From Patiria miniata (Eukaryota; Echinodermata; Asteroidea; Valvatida; Asterinidae), in contig NW_024037059.1 in the NCBI RefSeq assembly GCF_015706575.1, positions 40,027,058 to 40,091,057 of the forward strand: DNA of 64,000 nt. Reading direction: 5' to 3'. Under the pieces are notes generated by a model, which saw nothing but the letters and a program-made list of their open reading frames with translations, had not been told where the DNA came from and ran no database searches. Both the position numbers and the translations under genes were made by a program. Every line of letters starts with the position of its first letter. Positions within the stretch are counted from its first letter, which is position 1. Below are positions 47,383 to 59,500 of this stretch, one piece after another.

Positions 47383-49224
47383 TCAGCTAGGCATGAGTTC
47401 TGATTCGGTGTAAGCGTCTGATGTGACGCTCTTCAGTCGGGCCTGCCTCAAGCTGACTTGCCTGCGTGCTCGGCTGGAGCCGCAGTGGAGCGTCTCGCGC
47501 ATCTTGGAGCGGAAATTGTCCGAGAGGAAGGCGTAGAGGAACGGATTGATGGCGCTGTTTAAGAAGTAGGCGAGATAGGTGAAAGCTGTGATTAGGGCGC
47601 CCGCTACGGTCTGGTCACTGAAGACGGCAAAAATGCTCCAGACAAACATGAGTTGGAGCGGGAAAAGACAGAGAGCGAAGCAGACCACCATGATGACCAG
47701 GAGACGGATGACCTTGCGTCGGGCTTGAATGACGGCTTCGGCGTTCTTCTTGCGCTTACTGGGAGTCTTCTTCATGCATTGGCGGGAGACGGCGTGGGGG
47801 TTAGCCCGGGGGTAGCCTGGCGAGCCCTGCGCGCTGACCGCCGCCGGCTCGTACTTCCGATTCACCGGCCGCTTATCCCCTTCAGACTTGCTATTCAGGC
47901 GAGACTTGACACCACCGCAAATCCTCCCAGGGTTCAGATACTGAGAAGGCTCTTTGTCGGTATCTGAATTGCCTGAGGCTCCTCTACCGTCGCCGGCGCT
48001 TGGGCTATGATCACCACCGTTTGATGTAGTCTGATGAGAGTTCAGCACAGTCTCGGATTTCGAGATTTCCCGATGGGATCCGATTCCGTTGGAGTCGCTA
48101 CCGGGTTTCTCGGTTTCGATTCTGAGCGCGTCTTCGCGAGTCGGTATCGATTTGTCGCCGCCGGCGCCGGAGCACAGCAGTATGTCGTTGCAGGAGTTCC
48201 ACAGCACCGTCGTGTTATTCGATTCCTCGGTTTCAGTTTGCAGGATCTCGGTTTCGTCCGGGTAGTCGACAAAGAAGGGGCCAATCTTATCTGGGGCGTC
48301 GCTGCTGCTGCTTGAACTCATTGGCTCACTGTTGTTGTTATGACGGAGCAACGTTCTCCGAGGTGTGTCCTCACTGTCACTGTAACCACTGGTGCTGTCC
48401 CCAGGGGGTGGGGAGATCTGTCGACCGATGTGTATCCTCAGACCTTCCTCAGGAGGCACGGGGCTTTTGTCTTCCACGCTCGAGACAGCTTTATTCCCTT
48501 TGTAGGTCACTTTCAGATAAGCTTTGGTCTTTTTGCTGCCTTGCCCTGGTAGGGCAGTAAGAGGGCCGTTGCCTGTTCGGCTTCGCTGCCACAGACCCTT
48601 ACCGATTCTCGTATACAGCACCAGCATGATCAGCAATGGCACCAAGTAGCAGACAACCACCATGACAATCCCGTGAGCTTGGGCGCCATTTTCTACAAAG
48701 TGGTAGTGGGCCCCGCAGTAGACGTTCTCCTCGTAGGCGGGAACCAGGTCGTAGGATAAGAACATGGGTAGGCTGATGATGATACTCAGCCACCAGATCA
48801 CCCCCACGACGCCAACCAGACGCTGGACTGTCAGAACCCTCTTGGTCTGAAAGGGGTACAGGATGACGATGTAGCGCTCCATGGAGATGGCAGTCAGCAT
48901 AAACACCGAAGCTGTGGTCGTCATGGTGATGGTTGCCTTGTGAGCTTTGCAGATGAACGCCCCCAACGTCCAGGAGACTTGAATGAAGTACATCAGGGTG
49001 GGGATGATACAACAGAGCGTCACCAGGAGATCGGAGACAGCCAGGTTCAGCAGGAAGAAGTTGGTGACAGTGTGCATACTGCGGTTGCGCACAATGACGT
49101 AGATGACCAAGAGGTTACCGGTCAGACTAATGACGAACACGGGGACAAAGGTCGCAATCAGGATGTCCTTGACCGGATGTAAGACATACAGGTCAACCAT
49201 GGAGCTGGAGTTGTTGGTGTCCAT
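47383..49224 (-). CDS. Class A (rhodopsin-family) peptide-type GPCR with very long third intracellular loop
   Basis: A single open frame of 613 residues with seven membrane segments. The outer N-terminus has an N-glycosylation site (NNSS). Landmarks are GNLLV (TM1), NLAVSDLL with Asp65 (TM2), C92 in FICK before TM3 pairing with the Cys of VYCGAHY in loop 2, ERY at about 116-118 (DRY position), Pro in CYLVPLL (TM5), FALCLFP (TM6) and NPFLY (TM7). TM6 has Leu where the usual CWxP Trp sits. The third inner loop is about 280 residues, Ser/Gly/acidic-rich, with many possible kinase sites. The pattern suggests a neuropeptide receptor near the TRH/ETH/CCK groups, but the ligand is not determined. 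An AG acceptor (49243-49242) lies 17 nt before the ATG. AATAAA on the - strand is at 47372-47367, very close to the stop. Confidence 0.9.
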   Translation of the reverse strand: MDTNNSSSMVDLYVLHPVKDILIATFVPVFVISLTGNLLVIYVIVRNRSMHTVTNFFLLNLAVSDLLVTLCCIIPTLMYFIQVSWTLGAFICKAHKATITMTTTASVFMLTAISMERYIVILYPFQTKRVLTVQRLVGVVGVIWWLSIIISLPMFLSYDLVPAYEENVYCGAHYHFVENGAQAHGIVMVVVCYLVPLLIMLVLYTRIGKGLWQRSRTGNGPLTALPGQGSKKTKAYLKVTYKGNKAVSSVEDKSPVPPEEGLRIHIGRQISPPPGDSTSGYSDSEDTPRRTLLRHNNNSEPMSSSSSSDAPDKIGPFFVDYPDETEILQTETEESNNTTVLWNSCNDILLCSGAGGDKSIPTREDALRIETEKPGSDSNGIGSHREISKSETVLNSHQTTSNGGDHSPSAGDGRGASGNSDTDKEPSQYLNPGRICGGVKSRLNSKSEGDKRPVNRKYEPAAVSAQGSPGYPRANPHAVSRQCMKKTPSKRKKNAEAVIQARRKVIRLLVIMVVCFALCLFPLQLMFVWSIFAVFSDQTVAGALITAFTYLAYFLNSAINPFLYAFLSDNFRSKMRETLHCGSSRARRQVSLRQARLKSVTSDAYTESELMPS

Positions 49225-50062
49225 GCTGGCATTCGAAATCTCTGAAAAAGAACAAAGTATTTTTTTTATTTCTCAATTTTACTTTATCTTGGACATGCTT
49301 CATCTGGGAGAAAACAATTGTTAAAATCGATCAACAGCGCCGCCAACCGTCCTTCACAAGCTCTCGTCGAGTAGTTACAGCGCCCCCTTTTGTTAGTCGA
49401 GGGTGGACATTGCAGCGTTAACTGGAATTAGTAAATCCAATCAATCACATTTCCTGAAATACAAAACACTGAAACATTTCCTAAAAATTATCTTACAATT
49501 GGAAATTTTCTGTCGAGTATCGGGACAGATTGAAAAGAGAAACTTCTTCCTTCAACAACTTAGCCGTGGAGTGAACTCGGGTCATGAAAGAGACGAATCA
49601 TCAGCGACAAGATTAATTACTGAAATTCAAATACTCCCCAAACCACTCAAACATCCATTCGCAAATTTGCAACTTCTCTGATTTCAGAATCCAAAGAAGG
49701 TAATCTGAGTTTCAGGATGGAAGGGGCTTTCAGAAAAACAAACTTGCATGCCCGGTCGTGTTTGGTCTCAATAGCAATCTGAATTTTCCAAATCTGTTAA
49801 ATTAAAAAAGGAACATTTTATCTCTCCCACTCTTTAAATTTGCTGTGCGCTGGTTCAAATATTGTTTTTCTTAATACTAAGTAATCTAAACTAGCATTTA
49901 AAAGTAATCCGATGAAAGTGCACACTGTTGGAGACGGGAAAGCCAATACAATCAAATATTATTAAATCAGACGTAAATGTTATTTGCTTGTGGATAGTAG
50001 GGAGTCATGCGTTGCGTCGTGAGGATGGGATTTCGGCTGATAGGGAGAATGGTGTTACTTAC

Positions 50063-50110
50063 GAAGGGGTGGATGTTACATCTACAGTCATGGATTGGTG
50101 AGTGAACATT
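50063..50110 (-). other. Likely 5' untranslated exon of the GPCR
   Basis: On the - strand a clean GTAAGT donor begins at 50062. Spliced to the acceptor before the GPCR exon (exon start 49241), the upstream frame meets a TAA five codons before the junction, so the ATG at 49224 stands as the start. The upper limit of this exon is unknown; 50110 is arbitrary. This is an inference from splice signals alone. Confidence 0.35.
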
Positions 50111-50379
50111 AAGGGCCGGGGAGAATTCAAATACGGATCAAAATAAGTCTGGTTCATAAAATAAACAACACGACACCACACGAGCAAGCTTTATAGTCTG
50201 TGCAGCCCAACACTTTCATCATATCGATTTCTTAACTGTTCTTTTTTACCCTTTTTTTTTTTTTTTTTTAAAGAAGGGAACACTCTTACCTAAAGATGAC
50301 CAAGTGTGTTTCGAGAGCTCAAGAGTCAATTTTTAAAAATTATTTTCACGATTGATCTCAACAGTTTTTGTGTCATTTT

Positions 50380-50662
50380 AGTGGCGGACCAGGGGTGGGG
50401 TGGTTAGGGGGTTCAACACCCCCCCCCCCCATTTAGCCGCTGACTTATGTCATGATATGCCAGTAAAATGGGGCCAAAAATAATACATGGAATGCTATAG
50501 TTCCTAAATATATTCTCGAATTGCCGTAGAATGCACGAGAAAGCATCCTAGATTTCAAACTTTTCCAGGGGCATGTCCCCGGACCCCAATTGCAAAGCGT
50601 GCCTTCAGCACTTCACTCAACCCCCTCTCCCGTTTCCTAGCTGAAAACTAGATCCGCTCCTG
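50380..50662. mobile_element. Dispersed DNA element, G-run family copy 2
   Basis: It is homologous along its length to 16919-17189. It starts near GTGGCGGACCAGG and ends GATCCGCTCCTG. The flanks TCATTTTA and TAATTTTA differ at one base and could be an 8-bp target-site duplication, as hAT elements make. No coding capacity. If the proposed GPCR 5' exon is right, it lies upstream of the gene. Confidence 0.7.
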
Positions 50663-53162
50663 TAATTTTAAAATGATTTATCGCGCAGTCAGAACTTGGG
50701 GGGAAAAACACAATCTCGTCCCTTTACAAAAAAAAGTAATTGATATACTTTGAATGAAGCGCCATACCAAATCAAACAATGATTGTATGAGTGCTGACCT
50801 GTATTACCAGTCACACACAGAAGATCAGAACCTTTCGTTTATTGAGTTCTGCCTCGGGCCGGCACATCAAACAAACTGCAATGATTATTTGTAGCTGTAT
50901 TTTTTCTCTTTCTCCAACTAAATCAAGATTGAACTATTGGACTTTGTGGTGATTCTCGACGAAATGGAACTGCGGCCCAATATTGACTCTGCGTGCGTAC
51001 GAATTTTTCGCACTGAATTGTGTCTTCAGTGATATGTTGTTTCGATGTTTTGAGATCCGCGTTGATAGAGAGAGATGTATGGATACTGTGCGTTCGGCAC
51101 ACTTGTTTTCACAATGGTATGTTTGCACAGAGATCCAGGTTATTACTTTTATACGTGAACAATTTTATGTAGCACACCCAACAGTGCGAAAAGCTTCGGA
51201 ATTACGCTGGCTGCTAATGATTTTGATTCTCATAATAAAAATTAATGGTTTCGTAGGAAAAACGGATCTGTGTATAAAATAGGTTATAGGACTACCATCA
51301 TTTTACCTACATTACGGACTATATTGAGACATGCGCAGTATTTGCAAGAAGCCTGTTCCCATGTTGACCAAATTTTACCATTATACATCGGCCTAAGGCC
51401 ATTTTGGGATCTGTGGCTCCAGCTCTGACTGAAAAGCTGCGTCGAGTCTGAGAAACCAGATGGTGAGATTAACATCATGACGCCGGTGCCCGAAGTTGAC
51501 TTTCAAGCCGAGGTTTGAAAAATGGCACTGGTCTTTGTGAAGAGGGAATCTGGATCACATTCACTTTTGCTGTCCCAATTTATCCTCACTAAAATTCGGA
51601 CATCTGCCCTAGGCCGATAGCAATTACGTTACGGAAATTAAAAACATGGATGGTTCCCAAAAATGTTTGGGTGACATATTTTTGTGACGCTTCCCTGTCG
51701 CACAACCACAAATTCGTTTCCTAAAATTCCAAAAGACGAAGGCTGTCTGCAATGATGTCTCCAATCCTTTCACCAATTTCCGACCCATGATTTTTGCATC
51801 ATACTTGAGTAAATTTCTCGGCTCCCACGACACTCATTGACACAAGCGAGCCGTGTTTATTCAGAAAACATCGGCGTGAGGGATTCCCGTCCCCAGGGGA
51901 AATCAAGAGACACCTCGGCTGGGCGAAGGGTGAAGAAACTAATCTGGGGTCTTTGGGAACGAGGTGCATGCCCAAGGCGCGATGAGTACATACCGACGAC
52001 TACAAATCAAACATGTGGAGCCATAAAATTGGTGGAATAAAAAAAAAGGTCAGAATAAACTTTGTCGTATACTTTTTAAACACCGAGGCATTTCGAGCTT
52101 TCCAAAGCTGAAGGAGGCGGGGCGATTGATTCCGCCTCTTCAGATCTCCGACATACAATAACAAAATTAATTTGATATCAATGCTTAGTACACAGTTTAG
52201 TCCCAAAGATAAAAAACCTATTGCAGTCAGGGTAATAAATGACATTACAATCTTTAAGTTTGCGCTTTCTTTTGCGGTGTCGGAGTGAACCTTAACATTA
52301 CACAATATTTTGTGAAATTTGACATTCGTTGATAAAGTTGATGAAGAAAAAAAATCTCAAAAGTGTATACTAGAAGATTTTGTCTCAAAGAAATCTTGTT
52401 GAGGCTACATAGCTCGGCTCGGGTGAAAACGACGTGATGGCTACATCGGAGAAGAGTGGTGGTAAATGTCGGCCTTCGGCGGTTTTAGAGTAAAAAGGGC
52501 CAAATACTCAAGAGCTTTGGATGTCCAAGTTTCAAGAATGGACCAGGGGAATGTGCCCCCTTTTCCAGCAATTAAGAAGTCTTAGCAAAGCTGCTACCGA
52601 GTAAAGGCGGGAGCGGATAAGAAATAGTGACACAATGGCGAATTTTGGGAAAGGGTGCAAGTCAGAAATTTGCAGGTTGAGTTTGAGACCGCCCACGATA
52701 ATTGACAAACCAAGGACAAATTACGAATTGTGGGCACAGTGAGAATCTGCCAAGAATCTCGTCTTTGGAAAACGAAAAAGAATGCGAGTTTGAAGGGATT
52801 TAATTCAGGCGACGGGCAGCCGTGATGGCTCAATAAGACAATCCAAGACTGTTCTTTATTTACGGAGAGCAACCCACTTCAGATTTGTAAGAAACGGACT
52901 CCGTCACTCCGTGAAAATACGGACCGCAAACAGAGTGGCAATCAAGACACTTGAGGCTTTAAAAAGCTAGGGAGCATAATTCATTCTATACATGCTGCCG
53001 GGTGTTTTGTTTCGGAGGAGCAGAAACATCTATGGGCAAATCCCATACAAGCATTGCACAGTTGTGAAATAACTTGTAAATACACGTTTTGAAGGACGTT
53101 GAAAGGGTGGTGTACGAAACTGATTGGGTTGTGGGAATTTGAAGAAGCAGCTTGAAACTGAG
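50663..53162. other. No gene seen
   Basis: AT-rich DNA without convincing exons or paired repeat ends. The GC-richer stretch at 52105-52150 (GGAGGCGGGGCG) could be regulatory, but nothing around it supports that. Confidence 0.4.
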
Positions 53163-53164
53163 AA

Positions 53165-53195
<31 letters not shown>

Positions 53196-53574
53196 TCAGA
53201 GTCTTATATAGCGCACGTATCTACCAACAATTAGGTACTCAAGGCGCTTGAAATTATGTCTATTGATAAAGAAAGGTAAATAAAGTTTATGAGAAATATG
53301 ATACCCATTATGGAGCACATTATAGGGGTTATTACTGCCAGAAACACCGGGGCAAACCCCTTCTCTTAGCGATAAGTGTCACTGGGTTCTTTAACGTGCA
53401 TTATAAACACACGGGACCCACGGCTTTACGTCCCATCCGAAGGATGGGACAATAATGGTAAAGTGCCTTGCTCAAGAGCACAAGTACCATGTTCCCACGG
53501 TCAGGATTCGAACACATGTACCACGGCACACGAGTCGAACACCGTAACCATTGGACCACAAAAGCCACCACAGT
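53163..53574 (-). mobile_element. tRNA-derived SINE
   Basis: Read on the - strand, a tRNA-like head starts near 53574 with an A-box-like GTGGTCCAATGGTTA, followed by a B box (GTTCGAATCC, 53512-53503). A body follows with GTCCCAT, CACGTTAAAGAACCCAG and AGCGCCTTGAGTACC, and an (ATT)n tail at 53165-53194. The body matches a repeat I recognise in other marine deuterostomes. It is about 410 bp and non-coding; transcription would be by RNA polymerase III. Confidence 0.85.
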
Positions 53575-56500
53575 GCTTGGTCAGTCTATAAAGTTTCCGT
53601 TTATTCTTTTCGCATATTATCAAGATTCAAGTTACAGTACGTATTATTCCATGATTTCATCTACATACCCTCTCTGTTGATCTCGATGTCCATTTTCCGT
53701 CTTCAAAACTTGACGAATTCTCTATTAAATCGTTAATATTCACAATCACCAAGTACCGAATACTCCAGACGGAATGTTCTGGTCGTGACAAATCAGCGAG
53801 TCTTCTCATAAAGTGGAGGATAGCAGGGGAAGTTGGTGAGTATGACGCAGCATCTTTAAGAGCAACCTTTCAGATGTCTGTCTGTTCGCTGAATGACGAC
53901 CACACACAAGCAGCGAGCTACTAGCACTGCGCACACAGAGCGCTTACATGCAATGTACGATGTGCCGTGCTTCTTTTGCTGTACGTTCCTGCACGTACGT
54001 GCTGCGTGCGCGTGGTTGGTGACGAAGATGCCGATGAACGATTCTGAGTGCAACAGAAAAAAAAATAACCACAAGGTGAAGACGAAAAAAATATTCAAGA
54101 TGTTGGGAAAGCACGGATGCGTGAAACGACAACCGAAGTGGACCGGCTGAGACGGTGCAGAAGTTAAAGGGGGGAAGGGGGGGGGGGGGTTGAAGAAGGC
54201 GTGTTTACCGCGATCTATATTGATCTAGGACATCGATTGTCGGGGAGTTTACAAGGCCCATGCACGAAACAAGAGGTTTAGTCTTAGGGTATTTAGAGCG
54301 AGCCCCTCGGGTTGCGGAAACCGCGCAAGTGCCGCTGAATCGCCTTAAATCGCTTGACGTGATGCGGGATGACCTGGGCCGTAATCCACTGCTTAACTAC
54401 TAGCCCTTCTTATCATTCTGGTTTACCCCGGGAAAAACAGCGAAGAAGCAGAGGAAAGATGCACACAAAGAAAAAAAAACGGAACCAAAGCAGAACAGAT
54501 GATAAAAAACACAGGAAATACTTAACGGTTAGAGCCTTTCCTGCTGTAGCTGTAGCGATTGTGACCGATTTCTGTTTTTCAAATCTCGGCTCTGTCCTCG
54601 GAACCGGCTCTAAAGTGCACCATTCTCAGTTCTGATATGCCAACTCAAGCTCAGTTTTCTATCTAAAAACCATGAAATTATGATAAAATGACGGCAAATT
54701 GTACAGCATGTCGTGGTTCCAGCACTAAAGGCTCTTAAATCTTCTAAAGTCGGAGAGATAAAACCAAGGTTTTGTAAAAACGGCCCTCAGGCGTCCAGTC
54801 TTTTCACTCCGGCTTTCTGTTTTGCCAGGGAACCAGGCTGGTTCGTTGAACTAAATCAACAAAACCCGACGCCAATACTCGGGTGTACTGCCCGCTTACA
54901 CAAAAAAATAGCATGACAAAACGAGTGTCAACAGTCAGAACGGGTAAACTACTCTCTTCGAATGAGGTGAAGAATACAAAACGAATCAGAGTGTGCATGT
55001 GTCGGCACGACCAAAATGTCAAGTGACGGGAACACTTTACAGTTTATTAGCAGTGAAAGTTCAGGCCGCTTCGACTACTCAGAAATTCACACCTCCTTGC
55101 ACCGAAAGGTTAACATAACAGAATGTTTACCTGAACGGAAGCTTGGCGATGAAGCCCCGAATGAAAGATGACAACATGTCATCCATCTTGACAGCAGTTC
55201 GAAACTATCTTTCTGATGATCTGCACATTATTGCAACCAACAAAATGGTAACTTAACATCGTGACATCAAATTAAAAGTCCATTTTAAAAACAAAAGAAT
55301 GGCTTCCGGTTTTGTAACTAGAGTCCTCAGTTATTATTGTACACTACATGAATACTGTTCAAAAAGGTCTTCATTAATTTATGAGCATAATATTCTATGA
55401 ACTCAAAGAAACAACAGCAAAGCTCAAGCTTTTTCACACGCAAGAAAAACAACATGATCTTTTCCTGAATTTTGAACTTTCCTCCGTAATGAGTAAGTAT
55501 AGTAATGGTCGCACAGAAACCTTGTTTTAACGTAAAAGCTGTATATTTGGTTTAACACCCACCCAATGTTGTTACATGTATTGCCTCCCATCCATACATG
55601 TCAATAAAAATCCACAAAGTGGTGTACATCTTTTAGGCCATCAAATAAGCGGCTATTAATTTCTTTGAAGTGCGCATAATAAAATCGATTCCAATTTGAG
55701 TCGGACAGGCGAAGTCTGAGTGCGGCCTTTAGAAGTTTCTTTCTGGGTGTCGGGGGTCGAATCGATGGGAATCAATACACGAAAAGCGCAAGAAGGAACC
55801 ACACATGCTTCACTGGGCTAATTGATTTCAACTCTTCCTTGGAATATAATGCACGGCGTCCAACACAAATCATCTGAAACAGACCATGTAAACATCCAAG
55901 GTTCCTAAACGGGCTGCCAAATCAACATTATAAATCGCTCCCTTTTTCGACTGCGGGTGAGACACCTTAAAAATGACGATTGGTACAACGGTGGGACGCC
56001 ACAAAGGCAGTAATTGTCAACGCGATTAGTTCTTTCATAAGTGTCCTCTCGAAATACCGTACAGCAAATGAAGCTTGTGCGGCCGTACAATGCCCTATAA
56101 TCCCTGAGGGACAGGAACTGGCATAGGCGCAATCTCGTCCGGAGTTTGAATTTTACTCCCTTTCAGACGGAATACCGTGACTTTCAAAATAATTTTGCCT
56201 TAAATTCTCCAATAGGCCCTGTCCCTATAAGGGTCTGGTTCAAAGACAAAGTAAAACAAGTATACTTTTACGCAATCGATCACAGTCATCATGGTTGTAT
56301 AAGGTGAGGACTGAGGACACGGCAATTTTGCTGTGTCATTGTGGCTTTTGGTCAATTGAAGCTGTCATAGTGTTACGGACAAAAACTACATAGATCACGT
56401 GGTAGAATTTGTTTAAGCCTAGATTCGGACCATTAGAGGGCGCACGGAATAATAGATAATCCGCATGCGCAGTCAGTGTAACGTGCATACAACTGTCCAA

Positions 56501-59500
56501 TTAGCATCTCATAAATTGAACGTCAGGTATCCTGACGTGAATATCAGTGTTGTTGCACGTTTGTATCTAACTTCAGGGATGCAACCCTGTAGTAAAATTT
56601 CCATAGACACCAGTGCTAAATGCCCATACTTCAAAATTCTTTTAAAAATACTCAGAACTCTCACAGCAATTTAAGCTGCACAGAAAAATGATGATCAACA
56701 TGACATGTCATCTTTCAATTTCTTTTCATTTTTTGGTGGGTTGATCGACCATTGACTTATCGAGATAATCTCATCCAAAGATGACGACCCCTATTTTCCC
56801 CAAAGCGGAAAAGCAGCCATCTTGAAAAACGATCCCTTCACAACATGGCAAAATAGCGCCACTTTCGAGCCCAACTGCATCCAAAATGCTCAGCATTAGA
56901 GCCCCAAGTCCGGGGCCAGAGGTTCATTGCCGTACATCTTCAATTCTCCAATTTTATGGCTCTCAGAACTCTCTTAGGCCTAGATAGAATATTTTGAAGG
57001 TATAACTTTTATTCATGAGCTCGGCGAATGGATTTAGGCCTATTTACTTACCGTTGTTCACCCTCTGGGGTCATCATGTTTCTGACTATTGCAAATCTAA
57101 GAGAGGATCTTCGATATCCCTTTAAATTGCAAATAAGAGATTTTTCTATTAAAGCACTGACCTTAGTGTCAATATGGACCGTATTATTTTTTGGAAGGGA
57201 CATCCAATGTAATGCAACACCTCAATGTTTGAGTTAGCTCCGTACAGATCGGCTTGGGTCATGCCGGTTAGGACAAAAAAAGTAGGCTCGGTTCACACAC
57301 TACACGCTGCTTTTCAAGCGAGACATGGGTAAGAAATTCTGATTGCATAATTGTTGTACCCACAAATGCGAATTGTATTCAATTCGGTCACTGCATCTCA
57401 GATTTAATTTCCTGCTTTAAAGTTCACCGAAGAGCATCTTGTCTTTTAAATCTCGTACGAGTGAACGCGCAAACAAAATGATATATCGTAACTGAAAAAA
57501 ACTAACTTTCCTCCTAGCAAGCTGAGAAACGACGGGTTCTCATACGAAGTGCGTTTATTAAGGGTGTAAATCGTGTACAAAATCAATGAGAGCTGTTGCA
57601 AAAAGAGTATAAACAAAGGAAAAGGGAAGAGGAACAAGAAATTCCTCGATTTACACCATAAACAAAAGTGGGTGCGCGTGCGTATGTATTCCTTTCCCAG
57701 AACCCATACGATACAGGAAGGACAAGTGTAAGAACCCAACGGGTATTGTGAGATACGACCCTGCACTGTCAGAGTGATTAATCGCTTTGGGTAAATGAAG
57801 ATTAGAAATGACAACCCATTCCGCCGACGTGCCAGAAAGTTGAATGAACGGCTCAACGAAAAACGTATCGGTCTTCCGGATAGATTCACCAAGCACATGC
57901 CGACTGTAACCGGGGGAAAAAGAGGCGCCAGCCCCGTTGAATGACGTGGGACAAATAGGGGTAAATGGGGCAGTCGTAAAATAAGATTGATCGAGTGTAA
58001 TAGGACGTATCCCCTGCCGGTATGGAATCCACTTTATGCAATAGTGTGATCTATGATTTCATATTAATTGGAGCCAGTTGAGACCGAAGACAGGCCTCAA
58101 CCAAAAGCCATTTTGACGGATGCGTTTTCCGAGGTTGAAAGACAGAAATCATGCATCATTCTTTTGTCGTCACGTCATTGGATTCCTCTGCGTAGGCAAA
58201 CATGCCATTACAACGGGATAGAAGCATAGCTCTATGATAGAAGTAAACAAACTTTGGAATAAAAGAGATCTTTATTAAATTAAAAAATGACGAGATCCTA
58301 ACTGAATTAGACCTCAGTTTGACAGAGCGCGTCGCATTCATTACAAATCGACTGCCTGAGAAAGGTCCATGACAGAGAAGAATTCGGAAAACAATTTGCT
58401 TGATAAGGCAACAGGCAACTTATTCTTCGTTTAGATAGAGCGAGGACTATTGCCGCAGGAAATTTAGTGACACTGTAAAGATACAAGCTGAAGCTAGTAC
58501 CAGATTAGGTAATTTTGCTCAAACCAATTTAGAGATACTTGTAGTAGAAAAGTGCAAACGGGCAGTGATCCTGGTCAGCCTGTCCGAGCCCTGGAGGTGT
58601 TTCTGAGGTCAAACCAGACCGCTGTACCGAGTCAGTACGCGGTGTCATAATCGCTAATCTCACGTTATGCATCGTATGCATCGCATTAAAACAGGATATA
58701 ATGCAAATTTTATCGGAAGGAGGGCGCCCTCCAGTGGCCATACAACCTCTTTAAAGTAACAGTTAAAGCAGTGTTCTTGTCGGTATGAACGACAACGCAA
58801 AATAGACAAAACAAGACACCAACAAAATTTAGACCGAGACTTCTCATTTAAATTCAACATTCAACATGACGCATAACACATATTTCCATCTGCACAATTC
58901 CTAAACTGTACTCTACAACCGACGATGTGACGATGCCGCTCTTTGAAATTGTCAAAAAAAACCAAAAAACAAAAAAACGGTGACGGTGCAAAATAGAAAG
59001 AACGAGACACCCAAACCTTGAGTGAGACTTATACCCTGTTCAACAATCGACAGGACACATTTTGCATTTTGTTTTCCACTGGACAATTCCAGGGCTGTAA
59101 TCCACATCTTTTTTTCCCATCTGGAGAACCCATGGACCGTAATCCACTACCCGTGCGAAGATGACATGTCTTCACATGATCTCAACACGACCAGGCAGAA
59201 ATAAAAAAGGATTTGTTCTCCCGGCCGAATCAAATTAAAATGGCGACATAAAAGTGAGCCGAACGTGCTCCCAATCACAAAAAAGGTGAAACCGGATCAT
59301 CGGAAGAAAAATATCACCGGGTACGTGCAACCGTGGGGAACAAAATCGGATCGAGATATGCCGATTGGGACGTTGTTTGTCGGAGATGTCACGGGGAAAA
59401 TAAATTGTACGGATGATCCTGGCTGACAGTAGTTGTGGAGCGATAATGGAGTTTAAACAAGATGCTCTGTTGATTTCAATACTTGTTTAAAAAAGGGAGT

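Noticed and set aside
48599-49012. 137-residue - strand frame inside the GPCR
   Set aside because: It is another frame of the GPCR coding exon.
53500-53574. tRNA gene
   Set aside because: The A and B boxes belong to the head of a SINE and the cloverleaf is not intact.
57046-57076. - strand ATG followed by a strong splice donor
   Set aside because: Short, not signal-like, and without an in-phase partner.
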